Shown piece after piece: positions 53,203-63,571 of a stretch of 64,000 bases of DNA (within the stretch, counting starts at the first letter, position 1; each line of letters opens with the position of its first letter). Both the position numbers and the translations under genes were made by a program. Source of the stretch: Microbulbifer aggregans. Lineage in GTDB: Bacteria; Pseudomonadota; Gammaproteobacteria; Pseudomonadales; Cellvibrionaceae. The stretch lies in the NCBI RefSeq assembly GCF_001750105.1, contig NZ_CP014143.1, positions 248,001-312,000 of the forward strand. Direction: 5' to 3'. Under the pieces are notes generated by a model, which was not told where the DNA came from, ran no database searches, and saw nothing but the letters and a program-made list of their open reading frames with translations.

Positions 53203-53607
53203 TCATTCACGCTTGGGCAGCTCGTCGTCGATATCGACGATGCGCTGCCCATAATGAAAGTGACTCTTTGACGCCAACTCATCCGGCAGTATTCCCTGAT
53301 TCTGCCGCCGCACCAATAGCTGAGATACAATGCGCCAATCCATCGCATTGCTATTGAAAACCGTCTCGCCACAGTTTTGACAGAAGAAGCGTTTCATCTT
53401 CTTTTGCGGATGCTGAAAAACAGCTATCTGGTCGCTGCCTTTTGTGACCTTCACTTTATCCGACTCCCAGGCGTCCACCGAGTGATAGGGCACCTTGAGA
53501 AAATTGCGGCAGTCATCGCAGTGACAAAAGCCACGCACTTTCGGCGGCCCCTCGCACTCGAATTCCACTGCGCCACAGTCACATGCAAGGTGATAGGTTT
53601 CGCTCAT
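53203..53607 (-). CDS. GFA/CENP-V domain protein
   Basis: 134 residues. Zinc-binding Cys pattern CDCGAVEFEC, FCHCDDC and FCQNCG, with the FNSN segment after, of the glutathione-dependent formaldehyde-activating (GFA) fold. Family enzymes promote the spontaneous reaction of formaldehyde with glutathione. It lies 129 bases downstream of the formaldehyde operon genes, on the same strand, which supports a role there, though many GFA proteins have other functions. Confidence 0.9.
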   Translation of the reverse strand: MSETYHLACDCGAVEFECEGPPKVRGFCHCDDCRNFLKVPYHSVDAWESDKVKVTKGSDQIAVFQHPQKKMKRFFCQNCGETVFNSNAMDWRIVSQLLVRRQNQGILPDELASKSHFHYGQRIVDIDDELPKRE

Positions 53608-53736
53608 CCTAAGCTCACGTCCAATTGTTGATCCTTAATCAGTCGAGTGCACTGTCTTTAGTCAGTCCGGTAAACTCTCCAAGAATAGCAGGCATGATTT
53701 AGAGTAATAACCAAGTTCGAACTTCTGTTACAGAAG

Positions 53737-54234
53737 TCAGTCCGATTCTGCGCTTCTCGAATGTTTCACGAAGTAAAGTTCAGCACGCTTCCGCACGATT
53801 TCCAGCTCCGGCTCAGAAAGGGGGCGGAAGAAGCAATGGTCATCATCACGGCCTCTAACCGGCCAACGGCGAGCCTCACCGGGAAACTCCACACCGCGAG
53901 ACAGCGGCACCTGCCAGCGTGAATCAGCATATTCATCAAACCAGGTGCGTGGATTGATGAGACCTGCCCTGGGCGTGATACGCCACAGCTCGACTCCTGC
54001 GACATCGCAGGCGACCTTATAGCGCTCAAAACTGAAAACAACCCCGCGGTGACCAGAGCTTTTCAACCCCGGACAATCACAGTCCATCCACTGACCATCG
54101 GAGCTCTGATAAACCACGGGACTGCCGGCACCAATGGCAAAATAGGTAAGACCGGCAACCAGTAACACGACCAAGCTCAGCAAGCCCCATCTCCCGATGA
54201 ACGGAGCGGAGCTGCGGCGGGTATCGGCCGGCAC
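53737..54234 (-). CDS. Membrane-anchored protein of unknown function
   Basis: 165 residues with one N-terminal helix (about 15-35, SLVVLLVAGLTYFAIGAG), then a soluble, probably periplasmic domain with a CDC pair (DGQWMDCDCPGL), two further Cys (ACDV, HCFF) and WRITPRAGLINPRTWFDEY. I do not recognise a family. It starts 12 bases after the S-formylglutathione hydrolase stop and so is probably cotranscribed with the formaldehyde genes, the only clue to function. Confidence 0.8.
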   Translation of the reverse strand: MPADTRRSSAPFIGRWGLLSLVVLLVAGLTYFAIGAGSPVVYQSSDGQWMDCDCPGLKSSGHRGVVFSFERYKVACDVAGVELWRITPRAGLINPRTWFDEYADSRWQVPLSRGVEFPGEARRWPVRGRDDDHCFFRPLSEPELEIVRKRAELYFVKHSRSAESD

Positions 54235-54246
54235 GAATGTCCGACC

Positions 54247-55086
54247 TCAGGGCTTCAACAGGAAGTCTGCATGGAAACGCAGATGCTGCTCGATAAAGGT
54301 GGCGATGAAGTAGTAGCTGTGATCGTAACCCGCGTGGTGCTCAACCTTGAGCGGATATTCGGCAGCCTCAGCGGCGGTTTCCAGCGCGTTGGGCTTCAGC
54401 TGCTGCTCGAGGAATTCATCGTTCTCACCCTGGGAAATCAGGATCGGCTGTCGCTCAGTTGTGCGGCTTAACAGCACGGTCGCATCGTATTCCTCCCAGG
54501 TCTGGCGCTCCGCACCCAGATAGGCACCGAAGGCCTTCTCTCCCCAGGGACAACTGATGGGATTGCAGATGGGGCTGAATGCAGAAATCGAGCTATAGCG
54601 CTCGGGATTACGTAAGCCGATGACCAGCGCACCGTGCCCGCCCATGGAGTGTCCGGAAATGGCACGGCGGTTCGTCACCGGCAACTCGGCCTCTACCAGA
54701 GCGGGCAACTCGTCCACAATATAGTCATACATCCGGTAGTGCTGCTTCCACGGCAACTGGGTGGCATTGAGATAGAATCCGGCACCCTGCCCCAGGTCGT
54801 AACCTTCGTCATCCGCCACTTCATCACCACGCGGGCTTGTATCCGGGATCACCAGGGCAATGCCCAGCTCTGCCGCCATGCGCTGCGCGCCCGCTTTCTG
54901 ACTGAAATTTTCGTCGGTGCAGGTAAGCCCGGAGAGCCAGTACAGCACCGGAAACCGCTGCGCCTTGTTTTCCGCTTGCGAGGGCAGGAAAACGGAAAAG
55001 CGCATGGTGCAATCGAGGGTTGTCGATTGATGTTCAAAGCGCTGCTGGCGGCCGTCGAATGCTTTGGTTTCACTGATCAGTTTCAT
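54247..55086 (-). CDS. fghA: S-formylglutathione hydrolase
   Basis: 279 residues, the family length. The esterase-D-type alpha/beta hydrolase has the oxyanion segment [11 protein letters not shown], the nucleophile in [10 protein letters not shown], and C-terminal Asp and His ([13 protein letters not shown]). It hydrolyses S-formylglutathione to formate and glutathione, the last step of glutathione-dependent formaldehyde oxidation. Its start is 33 bases after the adhC stop; the two form the usual pair. Confidence 0.97.
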   Translation of the reverse strand: MKLISETKAFDGRQQRFEHQSTTLDCTMRFSVFLPSQAENKAQRFPVLYWLSGLTCTDENFSQKAGAQRMAAELGIALVIPDTSPRGDEVADDEGYDLGQGAGFYLNATQLPWKQHYRMYDYIVDELPALVEAELPVTNRRAISGHSMGGHGALVIGLRNPERYSSISAFSPICNPISCPWGEKAFGAYLGAERQTWEEYDATVLLSRTTERQPILISQGENDEFLEQQLKPNALETAAEAAEYPLKVEHHAGYDHSYYFIATFIEQHLRFHADFLLKP

Positions 55087-55119
55087 GGGTTGTTCTTATT
55101 TCCTTCCGGTGCTCAATGT

Positions 55120-56298
<1,179 letters not shown>

Positions 56299-56420
56299 TC
56301 ACTGCCAGGCGCCACCAATTCCAGTCACCATGATACGCGGCTTCATTGATGAGAGATGGGGATTGGCGCGCAAAGCGACTTCAAATTGCCGCGTGATAGG
56401 GAGTTAACGGGCAAGAGGAC

Positions 56421-57431
56421 TCAGGCGTCCCGCTGCTGCTTGCGCCACTGCAGAGGGGAAACGCCGTGTACGGTGCGGAAGGCCTTGGAGAAAGCGCTGA
56501 TATCGGTGTAACCGAGCGTGGCAGACAGCAGGTTGATATCAATACTGGAGGCACGCAGGTGCCAGCGGGCAGTCTCCATGCGCGCCTCCTGCAGGAGCTG
56601 TTTGAAGGAAGTCCGCTCTTCCGCCAGGCGCCGCTGCAGCGTACGCCCCGGCATCTCGAGCAGACCTGCCACCTGTGCCAACGTATGGCGCTGGGCACCC
56701 AGTGTCTGCAGGATCAGGGCCTTCACCTGGGCGGCAACACTGTGGCGGTATTTTTCCAGCAACTGGCGGGTGAACTCCTCGAAGTAGAGGCGCAGACTGG
56801 TGCTCGGCGCACAGAGGGTGCGCTCCAGTAATCCGGCATCGAAGATCAGCGCGTCGCATTCCCGCCCGAAGTGCACATCCGCGTTGAAAAACTCCCGATA
56901 GCGTTCCTGGGGTGACAGGGCCTCCTGGCGGAAGTGGACTTCCCGGGGGCGGATATCCTGCCCGGCCAGGTCCTGGACCAGCCGGTAACACGCCCCGACA
57001 GACAGCTCCCGGTACTGGATCGCCGCCACCGGCTCCACGAAGTGGTCGAAGCGCTGGGCCAGCAGGGCATCCCCCTGCTCGTGGATACGCCAGAACTCTG
57101 CCTGGTTGTGCAGGGCCATGTAGCGCTGGGAGCTTTCCAGGGCGGTGCGCAGGTTGACGGTGCCCATCAACAGCTGCCCCAACACCCCCAGGATCCGCAC
57201 CCCCTGCATATCGGCCAGGCGCAGACCGAAATCCGCACAGCGCAGTCGATCCGCACACAGGTCCAGCAGCTCCGACAGCGTGGCGATAGGAATCAGCAAG
57301 TCCGGGCGGCGCATGCAGTCAGCGGGCAGGCCAACCTCCGCCAGCAACTCGGCGGGATCGCCACCCAGACGAGGCACCAGCAGGTTGAACCCGGCCAGGG
57401 CACCACTGCGGATCTCATATACCGGCTTCAC
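56421..57431 (-). CDS. AraC family transcriptional regulator
   Basis: 336 residues: N-terminal arabinose-binding-like (PF12625-type) ligand domain, starting RSGALAGFNLLVPRLGGDP, and a C-terminal AraC double helix-turn-helix, MPGRTLQRRLAEERTSFKQ and LGYTDISAFSKAFRTVHG (residue about 300 on). The closest group is the OruR/ArgR-like AraC branch. It lies directly upstream of adhC-fghA on the same strand with a 167-base spacer, so it may regulate formaldehyde oxidation, though it could be independent. Confidence 0.93.
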   Translation of the reverse strand: MKPVYEIRSGALAGFNLLVPRLGGDPAELLAEVGLPADCMRRPDLLIPIATLSELLDLCADRLRCADFGLRLADMQGVRILGVLGQLLMGTVNLRTALESSQRYMALHNQAEFWRIHEQGDALLAQRFDHFVEPVAAIQYRELSVGACYRLVQDLAGQDIRPREVHFRQEALSPQERYREFFNADVHFGRECDALIFDAGLLERTLCAPSTSLRLYFEEFTRQLLEKYRHSVAAQVKALILQTLGAQRHTLAQVAGLLEMPGRTLQRRLAEERTSFKQLLQEARMETARWHLRASSIDINLLSATLGYTDISAFSKAFRTVHGVSPLQWRKQQRDA

Positions 57432-57475
57432 AACCGCAGCCTATGATGCTGAGCGCCCACCCACTTCCTCCGAGG

Positions 57476-58054
57476 TCAGCCAGACTTCTTGACGAACTTG
57501 GTCAGGATCACGATGCGCTGACCATTGACCCGGCCCTCGATGTGCTCCGGGTTGTCGGTCAGGCTGATCCCCCGTACCGCCGTGCCGCGCTTGGCCACCA
57601 GGCTGGAGCCCTTCACATCCAGGTCCTTGATCACGGTAACCGTATCACCGGCCTGCAGCACCACGCCGTTGCAGTCGCGGTGTACGACCTCTTCACCTTC
57701 AGATGCCAGCGGCGCCGCTTGGGCCCATTCGCTCAGGTCCTCGTCCAGGTAGAGCATGTCCAGCAGGTCTTGGGCCCAGGTCTCACCAGACAGCCGCTTC
57801 AGCAGGCGCCAGGCCGCCACCTGCACTGCTGGCACCGGGCTCCACATAGTGTCCGACAGGCAGCGCCAGTGGTTGCTATCCAGCGCCTCGCCACCGGAAA
57901 GCTGCAGGCTGCAGGTCGGGCAGAGCAGCAGATCCGCATTCGTCCGCCCCTCTGAGCCGGGCAGTGCGTAGGGCCCGAGGCCAGCCTGTGCTCCGCAAAG
58001 TTCACAGCGACCGCCGCTGCGCTCCATCAATTCCCGATCCGTGCTCATCTGCAT
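57476..58054 (-). CDS. phnA: PhnA (YjdM) domain protein
   Basis: 192 residues. N-terminal zinc ribbon with two Cys pairs, RCELCGAQ and LLCPTC (about 16-48), an inserted helical segment, and the C-terminal PhnA domain with VVHRDCNGVVLQAGDTVTVI and IKDLDVKGSS. Longer than the 111-residue E. coli YjdM because of the insert. Despite the gene name its link to phosphonate use is doubtful. An alternative ATG lies two codons in. Confidence 0.9.
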   Translation of the reverse strand: MQMSTDRELMERSGGRCELCGAQAGLGPYALPGSEGRTNADLLLCPTCSLQLSGGEALDSNHWRCLSDTMWSPVPAVQVAAWRLLKRLSGETWAQDLLDMLYLDEDLSEWAQAAPLASEGEEVVHRDCNGVVLQAGDTVTVIKDLDVKGSSLVAKRGTAVRGISLTDNPEHIEGRVNGQRIVILTKFVKKSG

Positions 58055-58226
58055 GTCTCCCGGGTGAAACCCACCCTGCCTGAAACCCGCGCAAAATAGG
58101 GATTGCCTCGGGCCAGATTGAAAAAAGCGCGCATTATGCGCCTGCTGGCATTGTCTGCCAACGGCAGTCCGGGCGCTATACTGCTTGAGGCGCCCTGCGC
58201 CAACCCGATAGGATCAGCGAGACCGC

Positions 58227-59780
58227 ATGGAAGCAATCCCGCGCCCGCCTGCCCTAAAGTGGCTGCTCCCATTCATTCCAGTATTGACGCTTTTACTGGG
58301 AGGCTGCCTCGGGCCGGTCCATTTTCCCCAGCCACCGCCAAGACCGGAGAGCCTGCACCAGCTGGGCCCATCAGACTCTGAGCTGGCTCAGGTGGTGGAT
58401 CGCCTCACCGCCGCACGACCGGGCCAGACCGGTGTTTATCCTGTGACCACAGCGCAGGATGCCCTGGCAGTGAGATTGTCAGCCATCCGCGCAGCGCGAC
58501 GCTCCATTGATATCCAGTACTTTATTTTCCGCCGCGATGAGAGTGGTCGCCTCCTGACGCACGAACTCATCGACGCCGCCGACCGCGGGGTGCGTGTCCG
58601 TTTTCTTCTCGATGATTTCACCACTGGTGACAGCATCTCCCTGCTCGCAGCCCTGGACCAGCACCCCAATATTGAAGTGCGGCTGTTCAACCCATTCCCA
58701 AAGCGCAGTACCCGGGCGATCGAGTTGTTTGCAGATTTCTGCAGGCTGCAACGACGCATGCACAACAAGGCGTTCACCATAGATGGGCGGGTGACCTTTA
58801 TCGGTGGGCGCAACCTGAGCGATAAATACTTTGGCATCGACAACCAGATCGTCTTTCACGACCTGGACATGGTCACCATCGGTGCCGCGCTACCAGCCAT
58901 CAACCGTCAGTTTGATGTCTACTGGAACAGTCCCTACAGCTTTTCCCTGCGGCCGGTGGTTTCCGGTAGCCTGTACCGCAACCACCGTGCTGAACTCTAT
59001 TCTGAGCTGAAAGAATCTGCTCACCGGTTGCTCTCCAGCGACTATGGAAAGGGCCTGCAGCAGTCGCCGCTGATCCCCGCACTGAGCAGCGATGACCATC
59101 TCTGGTACTGGGGTACGGCAGAGGTGCTGGTGGACCCACCGCAGAAAATCGTTGCGCCCACAGGAGGCAGGGCTCTCTATGCCAGCGATCAGCTGATGCG
59201 CGCCATCACCGGTGCTCAGCACCGGCTCATTATCATCTCGCCGTACATGCTGCCGGGGCCCTACTACTTTGAAGCATTACTCGCCGCTGCGGCCCGGGGA
59301 GTGGAAATTCACCTGCTCACCAACTCCCTGGGCTCTTCGGACCTGGTGCTCGTGCACGGACCCTACCATAAGTACCGGCTTCCGATGCTGCGTGCAGGTA
59401 TCCGACTCTACGAGATGTCCGGCTCACTGGATTTCGACAACAACCACTGGCATGAGGACTCCCGCTCCCTGTTGCATGCCAAGCTCTTTGCTGTGGATGA
59501 ACACATCGTTTACGCCGGCTCTTTTAATTTTGACCAGCGCTCTCTCTACCTGAATACCGAACTTGGGCTACTGCTGGATTCACCATCGCTGGCCGGCAAG
59601 ATCACCGAGAACTTCATTGCCAACATCCAGGCGAATGCCCTAACCCTGAACCTTCGCGAAGGGAAAATCGTCTGGCAGGATTCGACGGGACAAATCTTTC
59701 ATCGCGATCCGGGCGCCACAGCACTACAGCGCCTGGGCTCGAAGATAAGCAGCTGGCTGCCGATAGAGCACCTGCTTTAA
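58227..59780 (+). CDS. Phospholipase D family lipoprotein, ClsC/YmdC-like
   Basis: 517 residues. N-terminal signal with lipobox LGGC (Cys27). Two PLD HKD motifs: HNKAFTIDGRVTFIGGRN near 177 and HAKLFAVDEHIVYAGSFNFD near 417. The layout and length fit the ClsC-type cardiolipin synthase/YmdC group; here the lipobox would anchor it to the membrane. It joins phosphatidyl groups to make cardiolipin or transfers related headgroups. Monocistronic, with no macrodomain partner (ymdB) visible beside it. Confidence 0.9.
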   Translation: MEAIPRPPALKWLLPFIPVLTLLLGGCLGPVHFPQPPPRPESLHQLGPSDSELAQVVDRLTAARPGQTGVYPVTTAQDALAVRLSAIRAARRSIDIQYFIFRRDESGRLLTHELIDAADRGVRVRFLLDDFTTGDSISLLAALDQHPNIEVRLFNPFPKRSTRAIELFADFCRLQRRMHNKAFTIDGRVTFIGGRNLSDKYFGIDNQIVFHDLDMVTIGAALPAINRQFDVYWNSPYSFSLRPVVSGSLYRNHRAELYSELKESAHRLLSSDYGKGLQQSPLIPALSSDDHLWYWGTAEVLVDPPQKIVAPTGGRALYASDQLMRAITGAQHRLIIISPYMLPGPYYFEALLAAAARGVEIHLLTNSLGSSDLVLVHGPYHKYRLPMLRAGIRLYEMSGSLDFDNNHWHEDSRSLLHAKLFAVDEHIVYAGSFNFDQRSLYLNTELGLLLDSPSLAGKITENFIANIQANALTLNLREGKIVWQDSTGQIFHRDPGATALQRLGSKISSWLPIEHLL

Positions 59781-59865
59781 CCGCTTGCTATCCAAAAACG
59801 TTGATCATCAACGACAAACCACCCTGCTGCTCGATGCAACAAGGGTGGTCAGGGGTTGTGTGATG

Positions 59866-60282
59866 TCAGTGATGCGCAGAAACTGCAGAAGCAAATTCAC
59901 CGGAAAGATTGTGATTCACTGAATGGGAAATATCGCCCATGCTGAGAATCCCGACCATACGCTTGTCGCTGTTCATGACCGGCATTCGACGCAGCTGTTC
60001 CAACTCCATCTTGCTCAGCGCGGCTTCCATGTCATCGTCTTCCCAAACCCACTCGATACCCTCGGTCATCACGTCTCGGGCACACATCGAGGAAAGGTCG
60101 CTCTCCGAAGCAACCGCACGGATGGCAATATCGCGGTCGGTCACCATTCCGATCAGACGGTCATTTTCACCCACCGGCACTGAACCGATGTCTTCATCCC
60201 GCAAAATCTGCGCAACTTCACTCAGCGGGGTATCCGGGCTGACCCAGGTACACCCCTGGTGCATGGCTTCACCTACTCTCAT
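59866..60282 (-). CDS. CBS domain protein
   Basis: 138 residues formed by a tandem pair of CBS domains: DIGSVPVGENDRLIGMVTDRDI and LRRMPVMNSDKRMVGILSMGDI. Stand-alone CBS pairs of this size bind adenine nucleotides and act as energy sensors or regulators, partner unknown. It is codirectional with the Hsp20 gene upstream, 80 bases away, so the two could share stress induction. Confidence 0.92.
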   Translation of the reverse strand: MRVGEAMHQGCTWVSPDTPLSEVAQILRDEDIGSVPVGENDRLIGMVTDRDIAIRAVASESDLSSMCARDVMTEGIEWVWEDDDMEAALSKMELEQLRRMPVMNSDKRMVGILSMGDISHSVNHNLSGEFASAVSAHH

Positions 60283-60362
60283 GGCGGGCCTCCTGAACTA
60301 ATCAAATCCAATACAAATGCACTCTAGGGTGCGGTCGACACGCCGGCGAACCTCATGTCCCG

Positions 60363-60791
60363 TCAGTGAATCTCGATACGCTGGGTACGTGGCTGGCTCA
60401 CCTCACGTTTCGGCGCTTTCAAAGTCAGTACACCATCCTTGAAGCTCGCATCGATATCGCTCTCGCTCACGTCAGCACCCAGATTGAAACTGCGCATATA
60501 CTTGCCGTAACGGCGCTCCTGGCGGATAACTCGCCCCTCTTTCTCTTCCTTCTCCTCCCTGTGTACTTCGGCTTCCAGTGTCAGCACTCCGTCTTCCAGG
60601 GTGACATTGATATCGTCCTTGCTCACACCCGGGAGTTCCGCGCTGATTTCGTAGCTGTCCTTGGTCTCCCGCACATCGATCTTCGGCGAGAAGAACCCCT
60701 CTTTGGACTCGCCACTCATGCGTGAGGGGGAGAGCATCTGCTCAAACATATTGTCGAGATCAAGTAATGATCCCCTCGGTATCAGGCTCAT
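60363..60791 (-). CDS. Hsp20/alpha-crystallin family small heat-shock protein
   Basis: 142 residues from the ATG at 60791, with GAGGTGAG upstream; a longer frame adds 20 residues without family character. The alpha-crystallin domain (about 40-130) has KIDVRETKDSYEISAELPGV, the GVLTLEAEV strand and the terminal GVLTLKAPK that includes the IxI-like C-terminal region (QRIEIH). ATP-independent chaperone. A sigma-32 promoter would be expected upstream but I cannot show one. Confidence 0.94.
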   Translation of the reverse strand: MSLIPRGSLLDLDNMFEQMLSPSRMSGESKEGFFSPKIDVRETKDSYEISAELPGVSKDDINVTLEDGVLTLEAEVHREEKEEKEGRVIRQERRYGKYMRSFNLGADVSESDIDASFKDGVLTLKAPKREVSQPRTQRIEIH

Positions 60792-61104
60792 AGTGCTCAC
60801 CTCATGACTATTCAGCTTGGTAATTTGACCTGTGCAGTCCCGCCGGCACATACCCGCCGGGTCTGCTTTTCACTCCGGATTTTAGTGATCAGCATCCGCC
60901 TCCGAAGCGCCGTTCCTTTCCTTCGACACGCCCTGTTAATAGCTCCCGGTTTTAAAAAAGCGGGTTGCCCGCTTACCCGGCTCGACTGACCGGATTCCCT
61001 GCAATCGTCACACAAGAAACCGGTAGTCAGATGGCGGCGACCTCCTCCGGTGAGCGCCACCCGATCGCACTAGAATGAATCTGTAACATTGAGGAGGTTT
61101 CACC
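60792..61104. other. Divergent intergenic region with an orphan terminator
   Basis: 313 bases between the Hsp20 and host-attachment genes. A minus-strand intrinsic terminator lies at 60954-60973 although no minus-strand gene is upstream of it. An 82-codon minus-strand frame spans the area without a ribosome site and reads through the terminator. Confidence 0.6.
60954..60973 (-). terminator. Orphan intrinsic terminator
   Basis: Stem AGCGGG/CCCGCT with a TTG loop; on the minus strand it is followed by six T. No minus-strand protein gene lies between it and 61105, so it may end a short unannotated transcript. Confidence 0.75.
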
Positions 61105-61542
61105 ATGGCCAAAGCCTGGGTATTAGTCGCCAATCACACCGACGCCCGCATGTTCGAGGCGGAGCACCGTGCCAGTGCCCTCAAGGAGCTGGACGTACTG
61201 CATTATCCGGAAGGTCGAATGAAAGGCCGGGAACTGCTCGCAGATGCGCCCGGGCGTGTTTTCGACCGCTTCGGACACGCCTCACGCGGCATGGGCAACA
61301 TGGGAGACCTGCGGCGTGACGGCGGCGAGAAGTTCGCGCGGGAAATCGCCCACGCGCTAGAGAGAGGTCGTGAGGAGGGCAAGTTCGAGAACCTGTATAT
61401 CGTCGCGGAACCAAAGATGGTCGGTCCCCTGCGCAACGCGCTGTCCGCCACCACCCGCGCCGCGATCGCCGGTGAGACCGGCAAAAACCTGGTACACAGT
61501 GAGCCCGACGAAATCCGCAAGCAATTGCCTGATTTCCTCTAA
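61105..61542 (+). CDS. Host attachment family protein (PF10116-like)
   Basis: 145 residues of the family first named for a protein required for attachment to host cells. Conserved parts are KAWVLVANHTDARMFEAE, the RDGGEKFAREIAHALERGR helix and the IVAEPKMVGPLRNAL segment, which resembles a release-factor/Rossmann-like fold. Found in many non-pathogens, so the name is not a functional guide. GAGGAGG precedes the ATG. Confidence 0.9.
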   Translation: MAKAWVLVANHTDARMFEAEHRASALKELDVLHYPEGRMKGRELLADAPGRVFDRFGHASRGMGNMGDLRRDGGEKFAREIAHALERGREEGKFENLYIVAEPKMVGPLRNALSATTRAAIAGETGKNLVHSEPDEIRKQLPDFL

Positions 61543-61568
61543 GGTTCCCGTCCAGGTCGTCAATCTAA

Positions 61569-61592
61569 CACCGGCCGCCCATGCGGCCGGTG
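61569..61592 (+). terminator. Strong hairpin, possible terminator
   Basis: Stem CACCGGCCGC/GCGGCCGGTG (10 bp) with a 4-base loop, 27 bases past the host-attachment stop. Only a weak T-rich tail follows (GCTTGTT), so termination may be partial. Confidence 0.6.
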
Positions 61593-61686
61593 GCTTGTTA
61601 GAAGAGGAAGAGGTTAAACCTGCCCACCTTGGGCTGGAAAAGCATATCCGATACCATTGGGTCACTTTTGAGCTAGGGAACAGGCC

Positions 61687-62640
61687 ATGCTGCGACTCTT
61701 CGAAATCATTCGGGGCGCCCTGCGCGAGCAGACCATCGAGGAAACGATGAGCCGGCAACAGCTGTCGGAGGCGGTCTGGATCGATCTGCAGGAGCCCGAG
61801 GAAGACGAGCGCGACCTGCTCGAACAGCTACTGCGGACAGAGCTGCCGGAGACCGAGGACGTAGAGGAGATCGAAGCCTCGGCACGCTACTTCATCGACT
61901 CCGCCGGCGTGCATATTCACTCCCTGTTCCTGACCCAGAGCGAGGGCCGCCACGACACCACCACGGTGGCATTTATCCTCCAGCCCCAGCGCCTGATCAC
62001 CGTCCGCGATACCGACCTGGCCGATTTCCGTCTGCTGCGGATGCGGGCCCGTCGCCGGCAGGTGGAAGCCCACAGCGCTCAGGAACTGACGGTGCAGGTC
62101 TTCGAGCAGAAAGTCGAGAACCTGGCCGATGCGCTGGAAGATGTCCACTTGAAGCTCGGTGAAGTGAGCTATCTGGTGCTGGAAGACGAATCGGCGGAAC
62201 TAGAAGATGCCATCGATTACCTGGCCAAGCTTGAGGACAGCACCGGTAAGGTCCAGCTGTGCCTGATGGATACCCGGCGTTCGATTACCTTCCTGCAGCG
62301 GCATATCCACATTGATGGCGAGCTGCAGGAAAGCTTTCGCGACATCACTCGCGATATCGATACCCTGATGGCCCACACCGGGTTTGTATTCAACAAGATC
62401 AACTTCCTGATGGACTCCACCCAGGGCTTCATCAACATCGAGCAGAACCAGATCATCAAGATCTTCTCCATCGCGGCGGTGGTCTTCCTGCCGCCGACCA
62501 TGGTGGCGAGCATCTATGGCATGAATTTCGACTTCATGCCGGAACTGGAGTGGGTGGGCGGGTATCCGTTTGCCCTGTTCCTAATGCTGCTGGCCGGCAT
62601 CGCGCCCTACGCCTACTTCAAGAAGAAGGGCTGGCTCTGA
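61687..62640 (+). CDS. CorA family divalent cation transporter
   Basis: 317 residues: a cytoplasmic N-terminal domain rich in acidic helices, then two C-terminal helices separated by the GMN motif (278-280, YGMNFDFMPELEWVGGYPFA), the pore signature of CorA. The ELEWVGGYPFAL loop fits the CorA/ZntB group. It imports Mg2+ (or Zn2+/Co2+). The last helix ends in a Lys-rich tail (FKKKGWL). Confidence 0.94.
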   Translation: MLRLFEIIRGALREQTIEETMSRQQLSEAVWIDLQEPEEDERDLLEQLLRTELPETEDVEEIEASARYFIDSAGVHIHSLFLTQSEGRHDTTTVAFILQPQRLITVRDTDLADFRLLRMRARRRQVEAHSAQELTVQVFEQKVENLADALEDVHLKLGEVSYLVLEDESAELEDAIDYLAKLEDSTGKVQLCLMDTRRSITFLQRHIHIDGELQESFRDITRDIDTLMAHTGFVFNKINFLMDSTQGFINIEQNQIIKIFSIAAVVFLPPTMVASIYGMNFDFMPELEWVGGYPFALFLMLLAGIAPYAYFKKKGWL

Positions 62641-62739
62641 GTCAGCGCTTTGGGCCGGTGGCCCGCTCCGAGCTGCTAATATTGAGAGACGCAGACAGAT
62701 AAATTCTCGCCGCCGGTCTCGCCGCAGTGGAGCGCTTTC

Positions 62740-63405
62740 ATGGGCACTGCCGTCAATAAACCTTTCCATCTCAGACAATGGCTCAGCGTACAGCAAGCCG
62801 TAAACCATCTTAGCGCCGTGGCGGAAGAGCCCTTTACCAGTGCCGACCTGGCGGATCTCGCCGAAAGTCACCAACTCAACCTCTACTGGTATCGGCCCGG
62901 CCAACAGGTCGCCTATCTGGATCGCCCGGCGGTACTGGAGTTGAGTCGCCCGCTGCGTCTCTGCGCCGAAAACCCCAGCGACTGGAAAGCCATCGTGGGC
63001 ATCCTTCGCCATCGCCCGGCCCTGCCAGCCTATGAACAGGACACGCCGCTACTCGAGGACGAAGACGGCAACCGCCTGCGTATCAGCTTCGACCACCGCC
63101 GGCGCCCGGAACCATTCAGCGGCCGCTGGTATCCCAGCCTGGCGGAGCTGGCAGTCAGGCGCAGTGAAATCGAGCAGCTCGAACCCAGCCTGTTTTCCGC
63201 CACCGAACAAGAGCACGCGCTGGAAAAGCAGCAACTCCTCAATGTGATCTGGGAACTGGAGAAGCTGGCGCTCGATGGTGAGCACCATTCCACCGGCTGG
63301 CTTGCGGAGCAGATTGCCAGCCGCTCCAGTAGCCTGGACCGCCAATCCCTCGAGCGGATTCTGAGCGACGCCGAGCGGGAAGGCACCCGCGGCAGCCCGC
63401 ACTAA
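62740..63405 (+). CDS. Hypothetical protein
   Basis: 221 residues, soluble and charged, with no signal peptide or membrane helix. The N-terminal part contains WLSVQQAVNHLSAVAEEPFTSADLADLAESHQLNLYW-type sequence that looks like a helix-turn-helix-like module joined to a strand region; the C-terminal third is helical with a long Glu/Gln-rich stretch. I recognise no family. It lies about 100 bases after the CorA gene. Confidence 0.7.
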   Translation: MGTAVNKPFHLRQWLSVQQAVNHLSAVAEEPFTSADLADLAESHQLNLYWYRPGQQVAYLDRPAVLELSRPLRLCAENPSDWKAIVGILRHRPALPAYEQDTPLLEDEDGNRLRISFDHRRRPEPFSGRWYPSLAELAVRRSEIEQLEPSLFSATEQEHALEKQQLLNVIWELEKLALDGEHHSTGWLAEQIASRSSSLDRQSLERILSDAEREGTRGSPH

Positions 63406-63571
63406 TCACCCCACACCCACTGCCAATCCGGTCACCCGAGCAACCTGCGAAATTATCGACAGGTTCATTCGGCTTTTTTCGCTTTTACCGAACCCCGGAA
63501 TTTTTATAATCACACACTCCCGGCGACCATACCGGGGTTCGGTGAATAATTTTTAAGCGGAAGCGTTTATC

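Noticed and set aside
60812..61060. 82-codon minus-strand frame upstream of Hsp20
   Set aside because: Reads straight through an intrinsic terminator, has no ribosome site and no family features; overlaps the Hsp20 leader.
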